Assembly: GCF_902459775.1 (NCBI RefSeq)
Contig: NZ_CABPSQ010000009.1
Span: forward strand, 1 to 64,000
DNA: 64,000 nucleotides
Source: Pandoraea captiosa
GTDB taxonomy: Bacteria; Pseudomonadota; Gammaproteobacteria; Burkholderiales; Burkholderiaceae
Direction: 5' to 3'
The notes under the pieces were generated by a model. The model was not told the DNA's origin and did not search any database. It saw only the letters and a list, made by a program, of their open reading frames with translations. Position 1 is the first letter of the stretch. Each line of letters opens with the position of its first letter. Shown here piece after piece: positions 25,107 through 33,841 of this stretch. The translations under genes and the position numbers were made by a program.

Positions 25107-26027
25107 ATGACGACGGTTGACAGTATCGATTTGAATTTGCTGCGCGTTTTCGATGCGATTGCGAAGGAACGCAGCCTGACCCGAGCCGGGGAACGACTCG
25201 CGTTATCGCAGCCCGCCATTAGTTATTCGCTGGGCCGCTTGCGTCTGTTGTTTGGCGACACGCTTTTCGTGCGCACACGTACCGGAATGCAGCCCACGCC
25301 TCTGGCAATCGAGCTGGAGTCTCCGATTTCGCGCGCCCTGATGACCCTGCGCGACGCGTTGCGCTACGGCGAGTCCTTCGACCCCGAGCGCAGCAAGCGC
25401 GCCTTCCGGCTCTCGCTGTCCGACGCCGGTGAACTGGTCTACCTTCCCCCGATCAGCAGCGCACTCAATCGTCTGGCCCCAAACGTCAAGATCACCGTCG
25501 ACCCGCTGCCTTACGACATGGTCGAGGAAGGACTACGCTCCAATCGCATCGATTTCGCGATCGGGAATTTGCCCGGCTTGCGGCTGAAGACGCGCGCGGA
25601 AGTCTTGTTTCAGGAGTCGTACGTCTGCATCACGCGCGCACGCGCCGACCTGCCCCCGGGGCGGGTGATCGATATCGACTATTTTTCATCGGCGTCCCAC
25701 GTTCGTATCCCGTCGCGGGAGCACTACCGCCAGTCGGTCGATGCCGCGTACCGCCTGCAGGGAGTGGATCGGAAGATTGCGCTCGAAGTGCCGCATTTCT
25801 CGGCGTTGCCGAAGCTGCTTGCCGTGAGGGACATATTCGCGACGGTGCCGCGACGACTTGCCAGCACGCTGGTGGCGAAAGATGCACGGCTCAGGATCTA
25901 CGAGCCGCCCGTGTCCCTGCCCAAGGCTGAAATTTCGCTGCACTGGCACGAGAACTTCGACGCGGACGGTGGAAACGTCTGGCTTCGCAGACTGTTGTCT
26001 GACGTGATTCGCCAGTCTTTTCAATAA
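25107..26027 (+). CDS. LysR-family regulator, first of a tandem paralogous pair
   Basis: 306 residues. DNA-binding domain: DSIDLNLLRVFDAIAKERSLTRAGERLALSQPAISYSLGRLRLLFGDTLFVRTRTGMQPTP. The effector domain contains FRLSLSDAGELVYLPPI and ends IYEPPVSLPKAEISLHWHENFDADGGNVWLR. It is clearly paralogous over its full length to the next gene (shared blocks LTRAGERL-LSQPA, SDAGEL-YLP, ALEVPHF-type and LHWHENF). The ATG at 25107 is chosen because the helix-turn-helix begins at once. Probably regulates the divergent transporter gene. Confidence 0.9.
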   Translation: MTTVDSIDLNLLRVFDAIAKERSLTRAGERLALSQPAISYSLGRLRLLFGDTLFVRTRTGMQPTPLAIELESPISRALMTLRDALRYGESFDPERSKRAFRLSLSDAGELVYLPPISSALNRLAPNVKITVDPLPYDMVEEGLRSNRIDFAIGNLPGLRLKTRAEVLFQESYVCITRARADLPPGRVIDIDYFSSASHVRIPSREHYRQSVDAAYRLQGVDRKIALEVPHFSALPKLLAVRDIFATVPRRLASTLVAKDARLRIYEPPVSLPKAEISLHWHENFDADGGNVWLRRLLSDVIRQSFQ

Positions 26028-26075
26028 GCTGGAACAAGCCCGACTGAACTACCCGTTTCCCGACTCGCGAACATC

Positions 26076-27002
26076 ATGAAATCGATCGAAGGCATTGACC
26101 TCAATCTGCTGCGTGTTTTCAAGGCGATTGTCGAAGAGAAGAGCCTCACGCGCGCGGGCGAACGCCTTTCGCTGTCACAACCCGCCGTGAGTCACAGCCT
26201 CGGCAGGCTTCGTACGCTGTTCGACGATCCGCTGTTCATTCGCACGCGTGCGGGCATGCAACCGACAACGGCCGCGCTCGAAATCGCGACCATCGTCTCG
26301 AAAGCCCTGGAATCGGTTCAGGTAGCGCTGCGTTACGCGCAGCGATTCGATCCTTTGACCAGTACCCGCACGTTCCGGCTTTCGGTCTCGGACGCCGGTG
26401 AGCTTGCGTATCTGCCGGCAATCTGGGGCGCACTGCAACCGGCGGCGCCGAACGTGCGTCTCGGCGTCTTCCCGTTGCCGGTCGACGAAATCGAGGAAGC
26501 GCTACGCTCCAGCAATATCGACTTCGCGGTAGGCAACCTGCCGACACTGACATCGCGCACGAGCCAGTCGCCCCTGTTCGATGAAACCTACGTCTGCATC
26601 ACGCGAAAGCGCAAAGGGCTGCCCGCCGGCGCAACGATAAGTCTTTCCGCACTGCAGGCAGCGCGACACGTGCAGGTGTCGTCCGCCGAGCATAGTCACC
26701 ACGCGATCGAAACTGCCTTCGTGCAACACGGTGTGAAGCGCAATGTCGTTCTGGAGGTGCCGCATTTCGTCTCGTTGCCCGACGTTCTGGCCGCCACCGA
26801 TTGGTACGCCACGGTACCGCATCATCTTGCCGCAGTGTTCGCGCAGGACTGCCCGCTGCGCATCTACGAACTCCCCGTCGATCTGCCCCATGCCGCCGTG
26901 ACTTTGCATTGGCACGAGAACTTCGAATCCGACGAGGCGAATGTGTGGATGCGGGCGTTGCTGACCGACGTCATTCAGGGATTCGACAAACGTTGGGCCT
27001 GA
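26076..27002 (+). CDS. LysR-family regulator, second of a tandem paralogous pair
   Basis: 308 residues, 48 bp after its paralogue. DNA-binding domain: EGIDLNLLRVFKAIVEEKSLTRAGERLSLSQPAVSHSLGRLRTLFDDPLFIRTRAGMQPTT. The effector domain keeps the same landmarks (LSVSDAGELAYLPAIWGAL, VVLEVPHFVSLP, VTLHWHENFESDEANVWMRALL). The recognition helix is almost identical between the pair while the effector pocket differs more, suggesting overlapping operators with different ligands. Convergent with the acyl-CoA dehydrogenase gene. Confidence 0.9.
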   Translation: MKSIEGIDLNLLRVFKAIVEEKSLTRAGERLSLSQPAVSHSLGRLRTLFDDPLFIRTRAGMQPTTAALEIATIVSKALESVQVALRYAQRFDPLTSTRTFRLSVSDAGELAYLPAIWGALQPAAPNVRLGVFPLPVDEIEEALRSSNIDFAVGNLPTLTSRTSQSPLFDETYVCITRKRKGLPAGATISLSALQAARHVQVSSAEHSHHAIETAFVQHGVKRNVVLEVPHFVSLPDVLAATDWYATVPHHLAAVFAQDCPLRIYELPVDLPHAAVTLHWHENFESDEANVWMRALLTDVIQGFDKRWA

Positions 27003-27021
27003 CACCTTGCATGCCAGGTGT
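27002..27021. terminator. short inverted repeat between convergent genes
   Basis: ACACCT-N8-AGGTGT spans the 18-bp gap between the LysR stop and the acyl-CoA dehydrogenase stop. It lacks a U-run on either side, so terminator function is only a guess from position. Confidence 0.35.
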
Positions 27022-28187
27022 TAATCCTGCATCAGCGCGCGCCCGATGATGAGTTGCTGGATCTGCGTGGTACCTTCATACAGTCGCAGCAGCCGCACGT
27101 CGCGATAGAAACGCTCGACCTTGTATTCGTTGATGTAGCCGGCGCCACCATGCACCTGCACGCCGCGATCGGCCACACGCCCGACCATCTCCGTGCAGAA
27201 CAGCTTGGCGCATGACGCGCGCATGCTGACGTCGGCGTCTCGCGAGCCCGCCGGTTTTGCGTCGTAGCGCAACGCGCAATCCTGCACCATCGACCATCCG
27301 GCATACAGTTCGGCCTGGCTGTCGGCGAGCATCGCCTGCACCAGCTGGAAGTCGCCGATACGCTGACCGAACTGCTTGCGCTCACGCGCGTAGGCCACCG
27401 ACTCGTCGAGAATGCGCTGCGCCATGCCACACGCGAGCGCCGCCACGTGCAAACGCCCCCGGTCAAGCACCTTCATGGCAGTCTTGAAGCCCTTGCCTGC
27501 CACGCCGCCGATCACGTTTGCCGCCGGCACGCGCGCCCCCTGAAGCACGACGTCGCAGGTCTTGGTGCCGCGCTGCCCCATCTTCCTGTCGGGCTTGCCC
27601 AGCGATAGCCCCGGCGTGTCGGCCGGTACGATGAACGCCGAGATGCCGCCCGCGCCCTCCCCGCCCGTGCGTGCCATCAACGTGAAGGCGCCCGCGCGTG
27701 GCGCGTTGGTGATAAAGCGCTTCACGCCGTCGAGCACATAGGTGTCGCCGTCGAGCACGGCGCGGGTCTTGAGGGCAGCCGGGTCCGATCCGACGTCGGG
27801 CTCCGTGAGCGCGAACGACATGATCAGTTCGCCGCTTGCCACACGTGGCAGCAGATCGCGCTTTTGCGCGTCGGTGCCATCCATCAAAATGCCCTGCGAG
27901 CCGATGCCCACGTTCGTGCCGAACACCGAACGGAACGCGAGCGACGTCTGCCCGAACTCATAGGCCACGCGCACTTCCTGTGCCATCGACAGGCCGATAC
28001 CACCAAATTCCTCCGGAATCGACAGCCCGAACAGACCCATTGCCTTCATCTCGTCCACGATGGCCGCAGGCACCTCGTCATGCATCTCGACGTCGTCCTC
28101 GGCGGGCACCAGCCGCTCACGGATGAAGCGCTGCACAGTCGCGAGCAACAACGCGAACGATTCGCTATCCAGTCCCTTCGATGTCAT
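27021..28187 (-). CDS. acyl-CoA dehydrogenase
   Basis: 388-residue flavoprotein with the standard layout: N-terminal helical domain (GLFGLSIPEEFGGIGLSM), middle beta domain (SFALTEPDVGSDPAALKTRA, FITNAPRAGAFTLMART) and C-terminal helical domain with VQVHGGAGYINEYKVERFYRDVRLLRLYEGTTQIQQ. The Glu in YEGT is at the position of the catalytic base in short/medium-chain and isovaleryl-type enzymes. It oxidises an acyl-CoA at alpha-beta and passes electrons to ETF. It is divergent from the MarR gene; no ETF or CoA ligase gene lies beside it. Confidence 0.92.
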   Translation of the reverse strand: MTSKGLDSESFALLLATVQRFIRERLVPAEDDVEMHDEVPAAIVDEMKAMGLFGLSIPEEFGGIGLSMAQEVRVAYEFGQTSLAFRSVFGTNVGIGSQGILMDGTDAQKRDLLPRVASGELIMSFALTEPDVGSDPAALKTRAVLDGDTYVLDGVKRFITNAPRAGAFTLMARTGGEGAGGISAFIVPADTPGLSLGKPDRKMGQRGTKTCDVVLQGARVPAANVIGGVAGKGFKTAMKVLDRGRLHVAALACGMAQRILDESVAYARERKQFGQRIGDFQLVQAMLADSQAELYAGWSMVQDCALRYDAKPAGSRDADVSMRASCAKLFCTEMVGRVADRGVQVHGGAGYINEYKVERFYRDVRLLRLYEGTTQIQQLIIGRALMQD

Positions 28188-28354
28188 CGGGCATCCCTTG
28201 AAATATGTCGTAACACTTGTCTGCCGGGCGGCCAGAGGCGGCCGCGAATTTCGCTATCTTACCCGCGCACATCGCCCAAAGGCACGCCACACATGCCTGC
28301 GCAGGAGGCCGCCCTTGCGTCTTCCCATCATTTCCACGTCTCGGACAACAGTCT

Positions 28355-28390
28355 ATTAGCTAGCATCCTAATAATTAGTTAACATATAAT
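28355..28390 (+). promoter_or_regulatory. marR promoter with overlapping palindromes; possibly leaderless mRNA
   Basis: A perfect TATAAT at 28385-28390 ends only eight bases before the marR ATG (28399), so the expected start point lies at or within about two bases of the start codon. Upstream, ATTAG (28355-28359) / CTAAT (28368-28372) and CTAATAATTAG (28368-28378) form nested inverted repeats where RNA polymerase would bind, suiting MarR autorepression. Confidence 0.6.
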
Positions 28391-28398
28391 CTTTCGCC

Positions 28399-28872
28399 AT
28401 GACCTCCCTAGAATCGCTCCGCTTTGCCTTCACCAGCCATTTGCTGCTGGCGGGCAAACAGTGGCGCCAGTTGTCGCAGGGCGCGATCGTCGAATACGGT
28501 ATCTCGGCGGCGAGCGCAGGCCCGTTGTTGTTCATCCGCCGTCTTGGCCAGGGTGTGCGTCAGGTCGAGCTCGCCGAATACGTGGGGCTCGAAGGCGCTT
28601 CTCTCGTGCGCCTGCTCGATCAGTTGTGCGCCGCCGGCCTGGTGGTGCGCGAAGTCGATGCGAGCGACCGGCGGGCCAACGCGCTGCGGCTCACGCCGGC
28701 GGGCGACGCGCTCGCCGAAAAGCTCGAATCGGAGCTCAGCCAGTTGCGCGCCAAGGTATTCGCGAACATCCCCCTGGAGGACTTCGAGGCGGTGTTGCGC
28801 GTGTTCGAAACGCTTAACCGCGCGGCCGACCCGGACGGGTCCATCCTCGCGATGGAGCTCCCGAAGAAGTAA
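28399..28872 (+). CDS. MarR-family regulator of the FUSC efflux operon
   Basis: 157 residues with a complete MarR winged helix: VEYGISAASAGPLLFIRRLGQGVRQVELAEYVGLEGASLVRLLDQLCAAGLVVREVDASDRRANALRLTPAG. It precedes the efflux genes by 6 bp and is their probable ligand-responsive repressor, as MarR/SlyA-type genes often sit at the head of DUF1656/FUSC operons. The TATAAT lies so close that the transcript may be leaderless. Divergent from the acyl-CoA dehydrogenase gene. Confidence 0.9.
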   Translation: MTSLESLRFAFTSHLLLAGKQWRQLSQGAIVEYGISAASAGPLLFIRRLGQGVRQVELAEYVGLEGASLVRLLDQLCAAGLVVREVDASDRRANALRLTPAGDALAEKLESELSQLRAKVFANIPLEDFEAVLRVFETLNRAADPDGSILAMELPKK

Positions 28873-28878
28873 AAGACC

Positions 28879-30879
28879 GTGCTTACCTGGCCATCTTCAC
28901 GCGACTGGATTTTCTCGATCAAGGCGTTCGTCGCCTCGATGCTCGCGCTCTACATCGCACTCGCCCTCGGCCTGCCGCGCCCCTACTGGGCGATGGCGAC
29001 GGTCTACATCGTGTCGCACCCGCTCACCGGCGCCACACGCTCCAAGGCGCTGTATCGCGTGTTCGGCACGCTGCTGGGCGCGGCCGCGTCGATCGCGTTC
29101 GTCCCGGCGCTCGTCGACACGCCCGAATTGCTGATGGCCGCCGTCGGACTGTGGACGGGCACGCTGCTCTACATTTCGTTGCTGCATCGCTCACCGCGCA
29201 GCTACGTGTTCCTGCTGGCGTCGTACACGCTGCCGCTCATCGCCCTGCCCGCCGTGAATACGCCGACGGGCATTTTCGATATCGCCATCGCGCGTGCCGA
29301 GGAGATCATTCTGGGCATCGTCTGCGCGAGCGTGGTCGGCGCCGTGATTCTGCCGACGAGCGTGGCCAAGGTGCTGCACGACCGCTCGACGCGCTGGCTC
29401 ACCGATGCCGCACGCTGGACCACCGACATGCTCTCCGCCGATCCCGAGGGCAAGGCCACGCGACACATGAGCCGTCACCGCATGGCGGCGGACATTCTGG
29501 CGCTCGACCAGTTGATCAGCCAGTTGTCTTATGACGCCGATACGTCCGAGCGCGTGCGCGACGCGCAGGAATTGCGCGGACGCATGACCATGATGATGCC
29601 GGTACTCTCCACCGTGGCGTCGCTCGTGCAGACGTTGCGTCGGCATCCGCAAGGCGCCCCCGAAGCGCTCGAAGCGAAGATGGCCGAGGTCGTGGCATGG
29701 TTGCGTCGCGGCGCGCCTTCGCCTGCTCCCGCCCATCTGCTCAAGCCGCCCCAGTCTGCCAGCGAAGCGTCGGACTGGTACGGTGCGCTGGTCGCCGCGA
29801 CGGAGGATCGTTTGCGCTCGCTGGTGCAACTCTGGCAAGACTGCGCCTCGCTGCAACGCCGCTTCGGTCAACCGGACGATGCGCCCGAATGGACACCGGC
29901 GTTCCCCTATTGGGAATTGGGCGGCGCGCGCCACTACGATCACGGCCTGTTGCTCTTCTCGACAGTCTCCGCCGCGCTGTGCACGTTTCTCATGGGCATG
30001 GTGTGGATCTACACGGGCTGGAACGATGGCGCCGCCGCCGTTTCGCTCGGCGCCGTGGCCTGCTGCTTCTTCGCCGCGATGGACGAGCCGGCGCCGTTCA
30101 TCCGCTCGTTTTTCTGGGCGACGGCCGTCTGCGTGGTGTTCGCCGCCGTGTACGTGTTTTTCATTCTGACGAACGCCCACGATTTCGGTTTGCTCGTCGC
30201 GCTCTTTGCCGTGCCGTATCTGCTGCTCGGCACCTTCATACCGCAGCCGCGCTTTACCATGGTCGCCATGCTCGTCGCCGTGAATACCGCGAGCTTCGTG
30301 GGCATTCAGGGCGGGTACAGCGCCGACTTCCCGGCGTTCTTCAACAGTAATCTCGCGGGGCTTGCCGGCGTGTTGTTCGCGTTGGTGTGGACCTTGCAGA
30401 CGCGTCCGTTCGGCACGCGCGTGGCCATGCGCCGCCTGATTCATTCGAGCTGGCGCGATATCGCCAGGAACGCCGTGGGACGCTCGGTGCGCGAACACAA
30501 CCGCTTGCGCGCACGATTGCTCGACCGGCTCGGGCAACTGGTGCCGCGTCTGGCGGCGAGCGAGAGCGAAACGTCGAGCGACGGCTTCACCGAAGTCCGG
30601 GTCGAACTCTCGGCCCTGGCCTTGCAGCGTGAGCTGCCCCATCTGAATCCAGCGCAGCGCGGTGCCGTCGAAGCCGCGCTCACCGACGTGGCGCGCTTCT
30701 ATCAGGCGCGACTCGACCAACAGGCGAGCCGGCCGGACAGTGCGCTGCAAGACAAGCTGCTGGGAGCCGTTCGTTCGTTGGTGGCGCATAGCGATCAGGC
30801 CTCGCGCAGTGCGCGGGCGTCGCTCATGGACATCCACGTCGCGCTGTTCCCCGTCACGACAACCGGGAGTGCCCAATGA
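28879..30879 (+). CDS. FUSC-family inner-membrane efflux protein (AaeB-like)
   Basis: 666-residue integral membrane protein with a duplicated FUSC architecture: an N-terminal hydrophobic block (about residues 10-165: FVASMLALYIALALGLPRPYWAMATVYIV), a cytoplasmic helical segment, a second membrane block (about 350-500: GLLLFSTVSAALCTFLMGMVWIYTGW) and a C-terminal soluble tail. AaeB of E. coli exports hydroxylated aromatic acids with the AaeA adaptor. The start is GTG at 28879, six bases after marR; the family begins with just such a WPSSRDWIFSIKAF segment. It ends with an ATGA overlap into the DUF1656 gene. Confidence 0.92.
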   Translation: MLTWPSSRDWIFSIKAFVASMLALYIALALGLPRPYWAMATVYIVSHPLTGATRSKALYRVFGTLLGAAASIAFVPALVDTPELLMAAVGLWTGTLLYISLLHRSPRSYVFLLASYTLPLIALPAVNTPTGIFDIAIARAEEIILGIVCASVVGAVILPTSVAKVLHDRSTRWLTDAARWTTDMLSADPEGKATRHMSRHRMAADILALDQLISQLSYDADTSERVRDAQELRGRMTMMMPVLSTVASLVQTLRRHPQGAPEALEAKMAEVVAWLRRGAPSPAPAHLLKPPQSASEASDWYGALVAATEDRLRSLVQLWQDCASLQRRFGQPDDAPEWTPAFPYWELGGARHYDHGLLLFSTVSAALCTFLMGMVWIYTGWNDGAAAVSLGAVACCFFAAMDEPAPFIRSFFWATAVCVVFAAVYVFFILTNAHDFGLLVALFAVPYLLLGTFIPQPRFTMVAMLVAVNTASFVGIQGGYSADFPAFFNSNLAGLAGVLFALVWTLQTRPFGTRVAMRRLIHSSWRDIARNAVGRSVREHNRLRARLLDRLGQLVPRLAASESETSSDGFTEVRVELSALALQRELPHLNPAQRGAVEAALTDVARFYQARLDQQASRPDSALQDKLLGAVRSLVAHSDQASRSARASLMDIHVALFPVTTTGSAQ

Positions 30880-31085
30880 GCGGCGAGATCGATATCTATG
30901 GCGTATTCGTGCCGACGCTGCTGGCCCTGATGGTCGTGGCGTTCGTACTCACCGGCGCGTTGCGCTTCGTGCTGGCGCGCCTGGGCTTCTACAAGCTCGT
31001 CTGGCACCGTTCGTTATTCAACCTTGCTGTGTACATCATCGCGCTGGGCGGCATCGTCGCCATTGCGCGCGCCTGCCAACCATGA
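30876..31085 (+). CDS. DUF1656 small membrane protein (AaeX-like)
   Basis: 69 residues with two hydrophobic helices (FVPTLLALMVVAFVLTGALRFVL and LFNLAVYIIALGGIVAIARA) joined by FYKLVWHRSLF, the DUF1656 signature. It overlaps the FUSC stop by four bases and the adaptor start by four bases (ATGA both times), so it is translationally coupled. AaeX-type proteins accompany AaeA/AaeB pumps; their function is not established. Confidence 0.93.
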   Translation: MSGEIDIYGVFVPTLLALMVVAFVLTGALRFVLARLGFYKLVWHRSLFNLAVYIIALGGIVAIARACQP

Positions 31086-32038
31086 AACTGAAACTTCGCT
31101 CTCTCGGCCCCGTCGTCCTGACGCTTGCCGTCTCCTGCGTTGCGATCTACGTGCTGCTGCACCTGTGGGACTACTACACCGTGGCCCCCTGGACGCGCGA
31201 CGGTCGCATTCGCGCCGATATCGTGCAGGTCGCCCCCGATGTCTCCGGTCTCATCACCGATGTCGAGGTCAAGGACAACCAGCCGGTGCACCGCGGCGAT
31301 CTGCTGTTCGTCATCGACCGCGACCGCTACACGCTCGCGTTGCAGCAGGCGGAGGCCACCGCCGCCGCGCAACGCGCCACGCTGGCGCAGGCACGTCGTG
31401 AGAACGCGCGCAATCATCAGTTGACGGAAGTCGTCGCGAAGGAAGTGGTCGAAGCCGGTCAGGCAAAAGTCGAATCGTCCGAGGCGGCCGTTGCGCAGGC
31501 GGACGCCGCCGTGCGTCTGGCCAAACTCAACCTCGAACGCACGCGCGTACTCGCGCCCGCCGACGGATATCTGAACGACCGGCTGCCGCGCGTGGGCGAT
31601 TACGTAAGCACGGGTCGCCCCGTGCTCTCGATGGTCGACGCCAACTCGCTGCACGTCGAAGGCTATTTCGAAGAAACCAAGATGCGCGGCATCCATATCG
31701 GCGACAAGGTCGAGATTCGCCTGATGGGGGAGCGTCACGTACTGCATGGTCATGTGCAGAGCATCGTCGCGGGCATCGAAGACCGTGACCGCACCAGTGG
31801 CGCGTCGATGCTGCCGAACATCAATCCGACATTCAATTGGGTGCGTCTGGCCCAACGCATTCCGGTTCGCATCGCGCTCGACGATGTGCCCAAAGACATG
31901 CGCCTCGTCGCCGGGCGCACCGCCACGGTGACCGTGGTCGAAGGCAAGGACGACGGCCATCGGCCCACCCAGACCTCACAAGCGGTGAGCACGAGCGCGA
32001 CGTCGCTCGCCGCCACACCGGCAGGAGCCCGCCGGTGA
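31082..32038 (+). CDS. HlyD-family periplasmic adaptor (AaeA-like)
   Basis: 318 residues. One N-terminal membrane anchor (LGPVVLTLAVSCVAIYVLLHLWDYY), then the family hallmark YTVAPWTRDGRIRADIVQVAPDVSGLI, a lipoyl half-motif, an alpha-helical hairpin rich in Ala/Glu (about residues 85-145), and second lipoyl and barrel domains (GDYVSTGRPVLSMVDANSLHVEGYFEETK). It links the FUSC pump to an outer-membrane channel. The start overlaps the DUF1656 stop. The C-terminal 30 residues are Thr/Ser/Ala-rich and look disordered. Confidence 0.93.
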   Translation: MKLKLRSLGPVVLTLAVSCVAIYVLLHLWDYYTVAPWTRDGRIRADIVQVAPDVSGLITDVEVKDNQPVHRGDLLFVIDRDRYTLALQQAEATAAAQRATLAQARRENARNHQLTEVVAKEVVEAGQAKVESSEAAVAQADAAVRLAKLNLERTRVLAPADGYLNDRLPRVGDYVSTGRPVLSMVDANSLHVEGYFEETKMRGIHIGDKVEIRLMGERHVLHGHVQSIVAGIEDRDRTSGASMLPNINPTFNWVRLAQRIPVRIALDDVPKDMRLVAGRTATVTVVEGKDDGHRPTQTSQAVSTSATSLAATPAGARR

Positions 32039-33579
32039 AGCCGCCGCTGAAGCTACTGATGAAGCCACGAATGAAGCCAATCATGAAGCGACACGCGCAC
32101 CTGCTGAGCACCATGGCTGCGACGGCTGCGCTCATGGTTGGCTGCACGACCGTGGGTCCCGACTACCGTCTGCCGGATAGCGCCGCAATGCGTTCGCCCG
32201 ACGCCAACGGCGCGCTTGCCGACGGCTCCCAACGTGCGGTATCCCTCGACGCGGTCCCCGACGACTGGTGGCGACTCTACGACGATCCCACGCTCGACGC
32301 GCTCGTGAAGCAGGCGCTTGCGGCAAACTCGAATGTGCGCGCCGCGCTGGCCAACGTGCAGCGCGCCATCGCGATGTACCACGAGGTCGAGTCGGAGAAC
32401 CTGCCGCAAGGCGGCGTGCAGGCCGAAGCACTGCGTGCGCAGATTTCGGGCGAGAGCTTCCTCAAGGAAGAAAAGCTGCCGGTGGCGAACCTTGCGGTCG
32501 CCACGCTGGGCATCTCGTATCAGATCGACTTCTTCGGCAAGCTCGCCCGTGCGGACGAAGCCGCCCTCGCGGCCGCCGAAGCCAGCCAGGCCGCACTCGA
32601 CGTGGCCCGCGTGAGCGTGGCCGCCGAGACCGTGCGCGCCTACGTGCAGGGCTGCGCTGCCAATCACGAATACGACATTGCCAACGCGCAGTTGAAGTTG
32701 CAGGAACGCAGCGTCGCCATCACGCGCAAGCTCGTGGACGCGGGACGCGATCAGCCCACGGATCTGTTACGCGCCCAGGCCCAGGCGGACACGTTGCGCG
32801 CCGCCTTGCCACGTTTCCAGGCGCAAGGCGAAGCCGCCAACGATCGGCTGGCGCTGCTGCTGGGGAAGGTGCCGGGCACGCTGGATGCGAGCGTCGTGCA
32901 ATGTCGGCGCATTCCGCAACTCACACAAGCGCTGCCGGTCGGCGATGGCGCCGCGCTGCTCAAGCGCCGCCCCGACGTGCGTCAGGCAGAGCGTGAGTTG
33001 GCGTCTGCCACGGCGAAAATCGGCGTGGCGACGGCAGACCTCTATCCGTCGATCCGTATTGGCGCGTCCATCGGCGCAAACGGCCTGCTCGAACACTTCG
33101 GACAGGGACGCACCGAACAGTGGACGCTCGGGCCGATGGTCTCTTGGTCACTGCCGACGAACGGCGTACGTGCGCATATCAAAGGGATGGAAGCCGGCGC
33201 CGATGCCGCGCTCGCGCATTTCGACGGCGTCGTGCTCAAGGCAGTGCAGGAAACCAGAACGTCGCTCTCCGCTTACACCCGCGAACTGCAACGCGACCAA
33301 GCCTTGCGCGACGCGCGCGACAAATCGCGGGCGGCTGCCGAACAGAATCACAAGCTCTATCAGGCAGGCCGTGCCCCTTACCTGACGAGTCTCGACGCCG
33401 AACGCACGCACGCCAGCGCGGAAGCGGCGTTGGCGGCATCCGAGACGCAAGTGGCGATGGACCAGATCAATCTGTTCCTGGCCTTGGGCGGCGGATGGCA
33501 ATCGAGCCACTCGGATACCGCGCACGGCGACGCGTCGCTGGCCGAATCGCACGGCGACACCCCCACCAGGACACGTTGA
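32035..33579 (+). CDS. NodT/OprM-family outer-membrane efflux lipoprotein
   Basis: 514 residues. The lipobox LMVGC places the acylated Cys near residue 38 when starting at the GTG at 32035; this start overlaps the adaptor stop (GTGA) and has AGGAG seven bases upstream. Three further in-frame ATGs at 32059, 32071 and 32083, within near-repeats of ATGAAGCC, would give shorter signal peptides; 32083 (MKRHAHLLSTM) gives the most typical one. The mature part shows two OEP repeats (DDWWRLYDDPTLDALVKQAL; GVATADLYPSIRIGASIG). Fourth structural gene of the efflux operon. Confidence 0.92.
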   Translation: MKPPLKLLMKPRMKPIMKRHAHLLSTMAATAALMVGCTTVGPDYRLPDSAAMRSPDANGALADGSQRAVSLDAVPDDWWRLYDDPTLDALVKQALAANSNVRAALANVQRAIAMYHEVESENLPQGGVQAEALRAQISGESFLKEEKLPVANLAVATLGISYQIDFFGKLARADEAALAAAEASQAALDVARVSVAAETVRAYVQGCAANHEYDIANAQLKLQERSVAITRKLVDAGRDQPTDLLRAQAQADTLRAALPRFQAQGEAANDRLALLLGKVPGTLDASVVQCRRIPQLTQALPVGDGAALLKRRPDVRQAERELASATAKIGVATADLYPSIRIGASIGANGLLEHFGQGRTEQWTLGPMVSWSLPTNGVRAHIKGMEAGADAALAHFDGVVLKAVQETRTSLSAYTRELQRDQALRDARDKSRAAAEQNHKLYQAGRAPYLTSLDAERTHASAEAALAASETQVAMDQINLFLALGGGWQSSHSDTAHGDASLAESHGDTPTRTR

Positions 33580-33632
33580 GTTGAGCCGAGACGGACCGGC
33601 GTCTTCATGACGCCGGACGCCAGAAACACACA

Positions 33633-33665
33633 AGCCCCGTCGGGAGAGAATCCTCGGGCGGGGCT
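33633..33665. terminator. hairpin after the FUSC efflux operon
   Basis: AGCCCCG (33633-33639) pairs with CGGGGCT (33659-33665), and an inner GAG/CTC extends the stem. Leftward reading is followed by TTGTGTGTTT and rightward by GTGGTAAAT, so it may serve both the efflux operon and the convergent DUF4148 gene. The surrounding 33580-33841 holds no gene. Confidence 0.55.
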
Positions 33666-33841
33666 GTGGTAAATGACGCGCAGGGCGTCGTTGGAACGAT
33701 TCGCGCGGCGCGGGCGAGACGCGCTAGTGAATCTGGCGGGCGTCAGGCGGGCCGTCGACGAATCGCGGGACTGCTTCGGTACAACACTTCAGAGACTGCA
33801 TCGACAACCGGATCGGTTGCCCGATGTCACGCACCACGACG

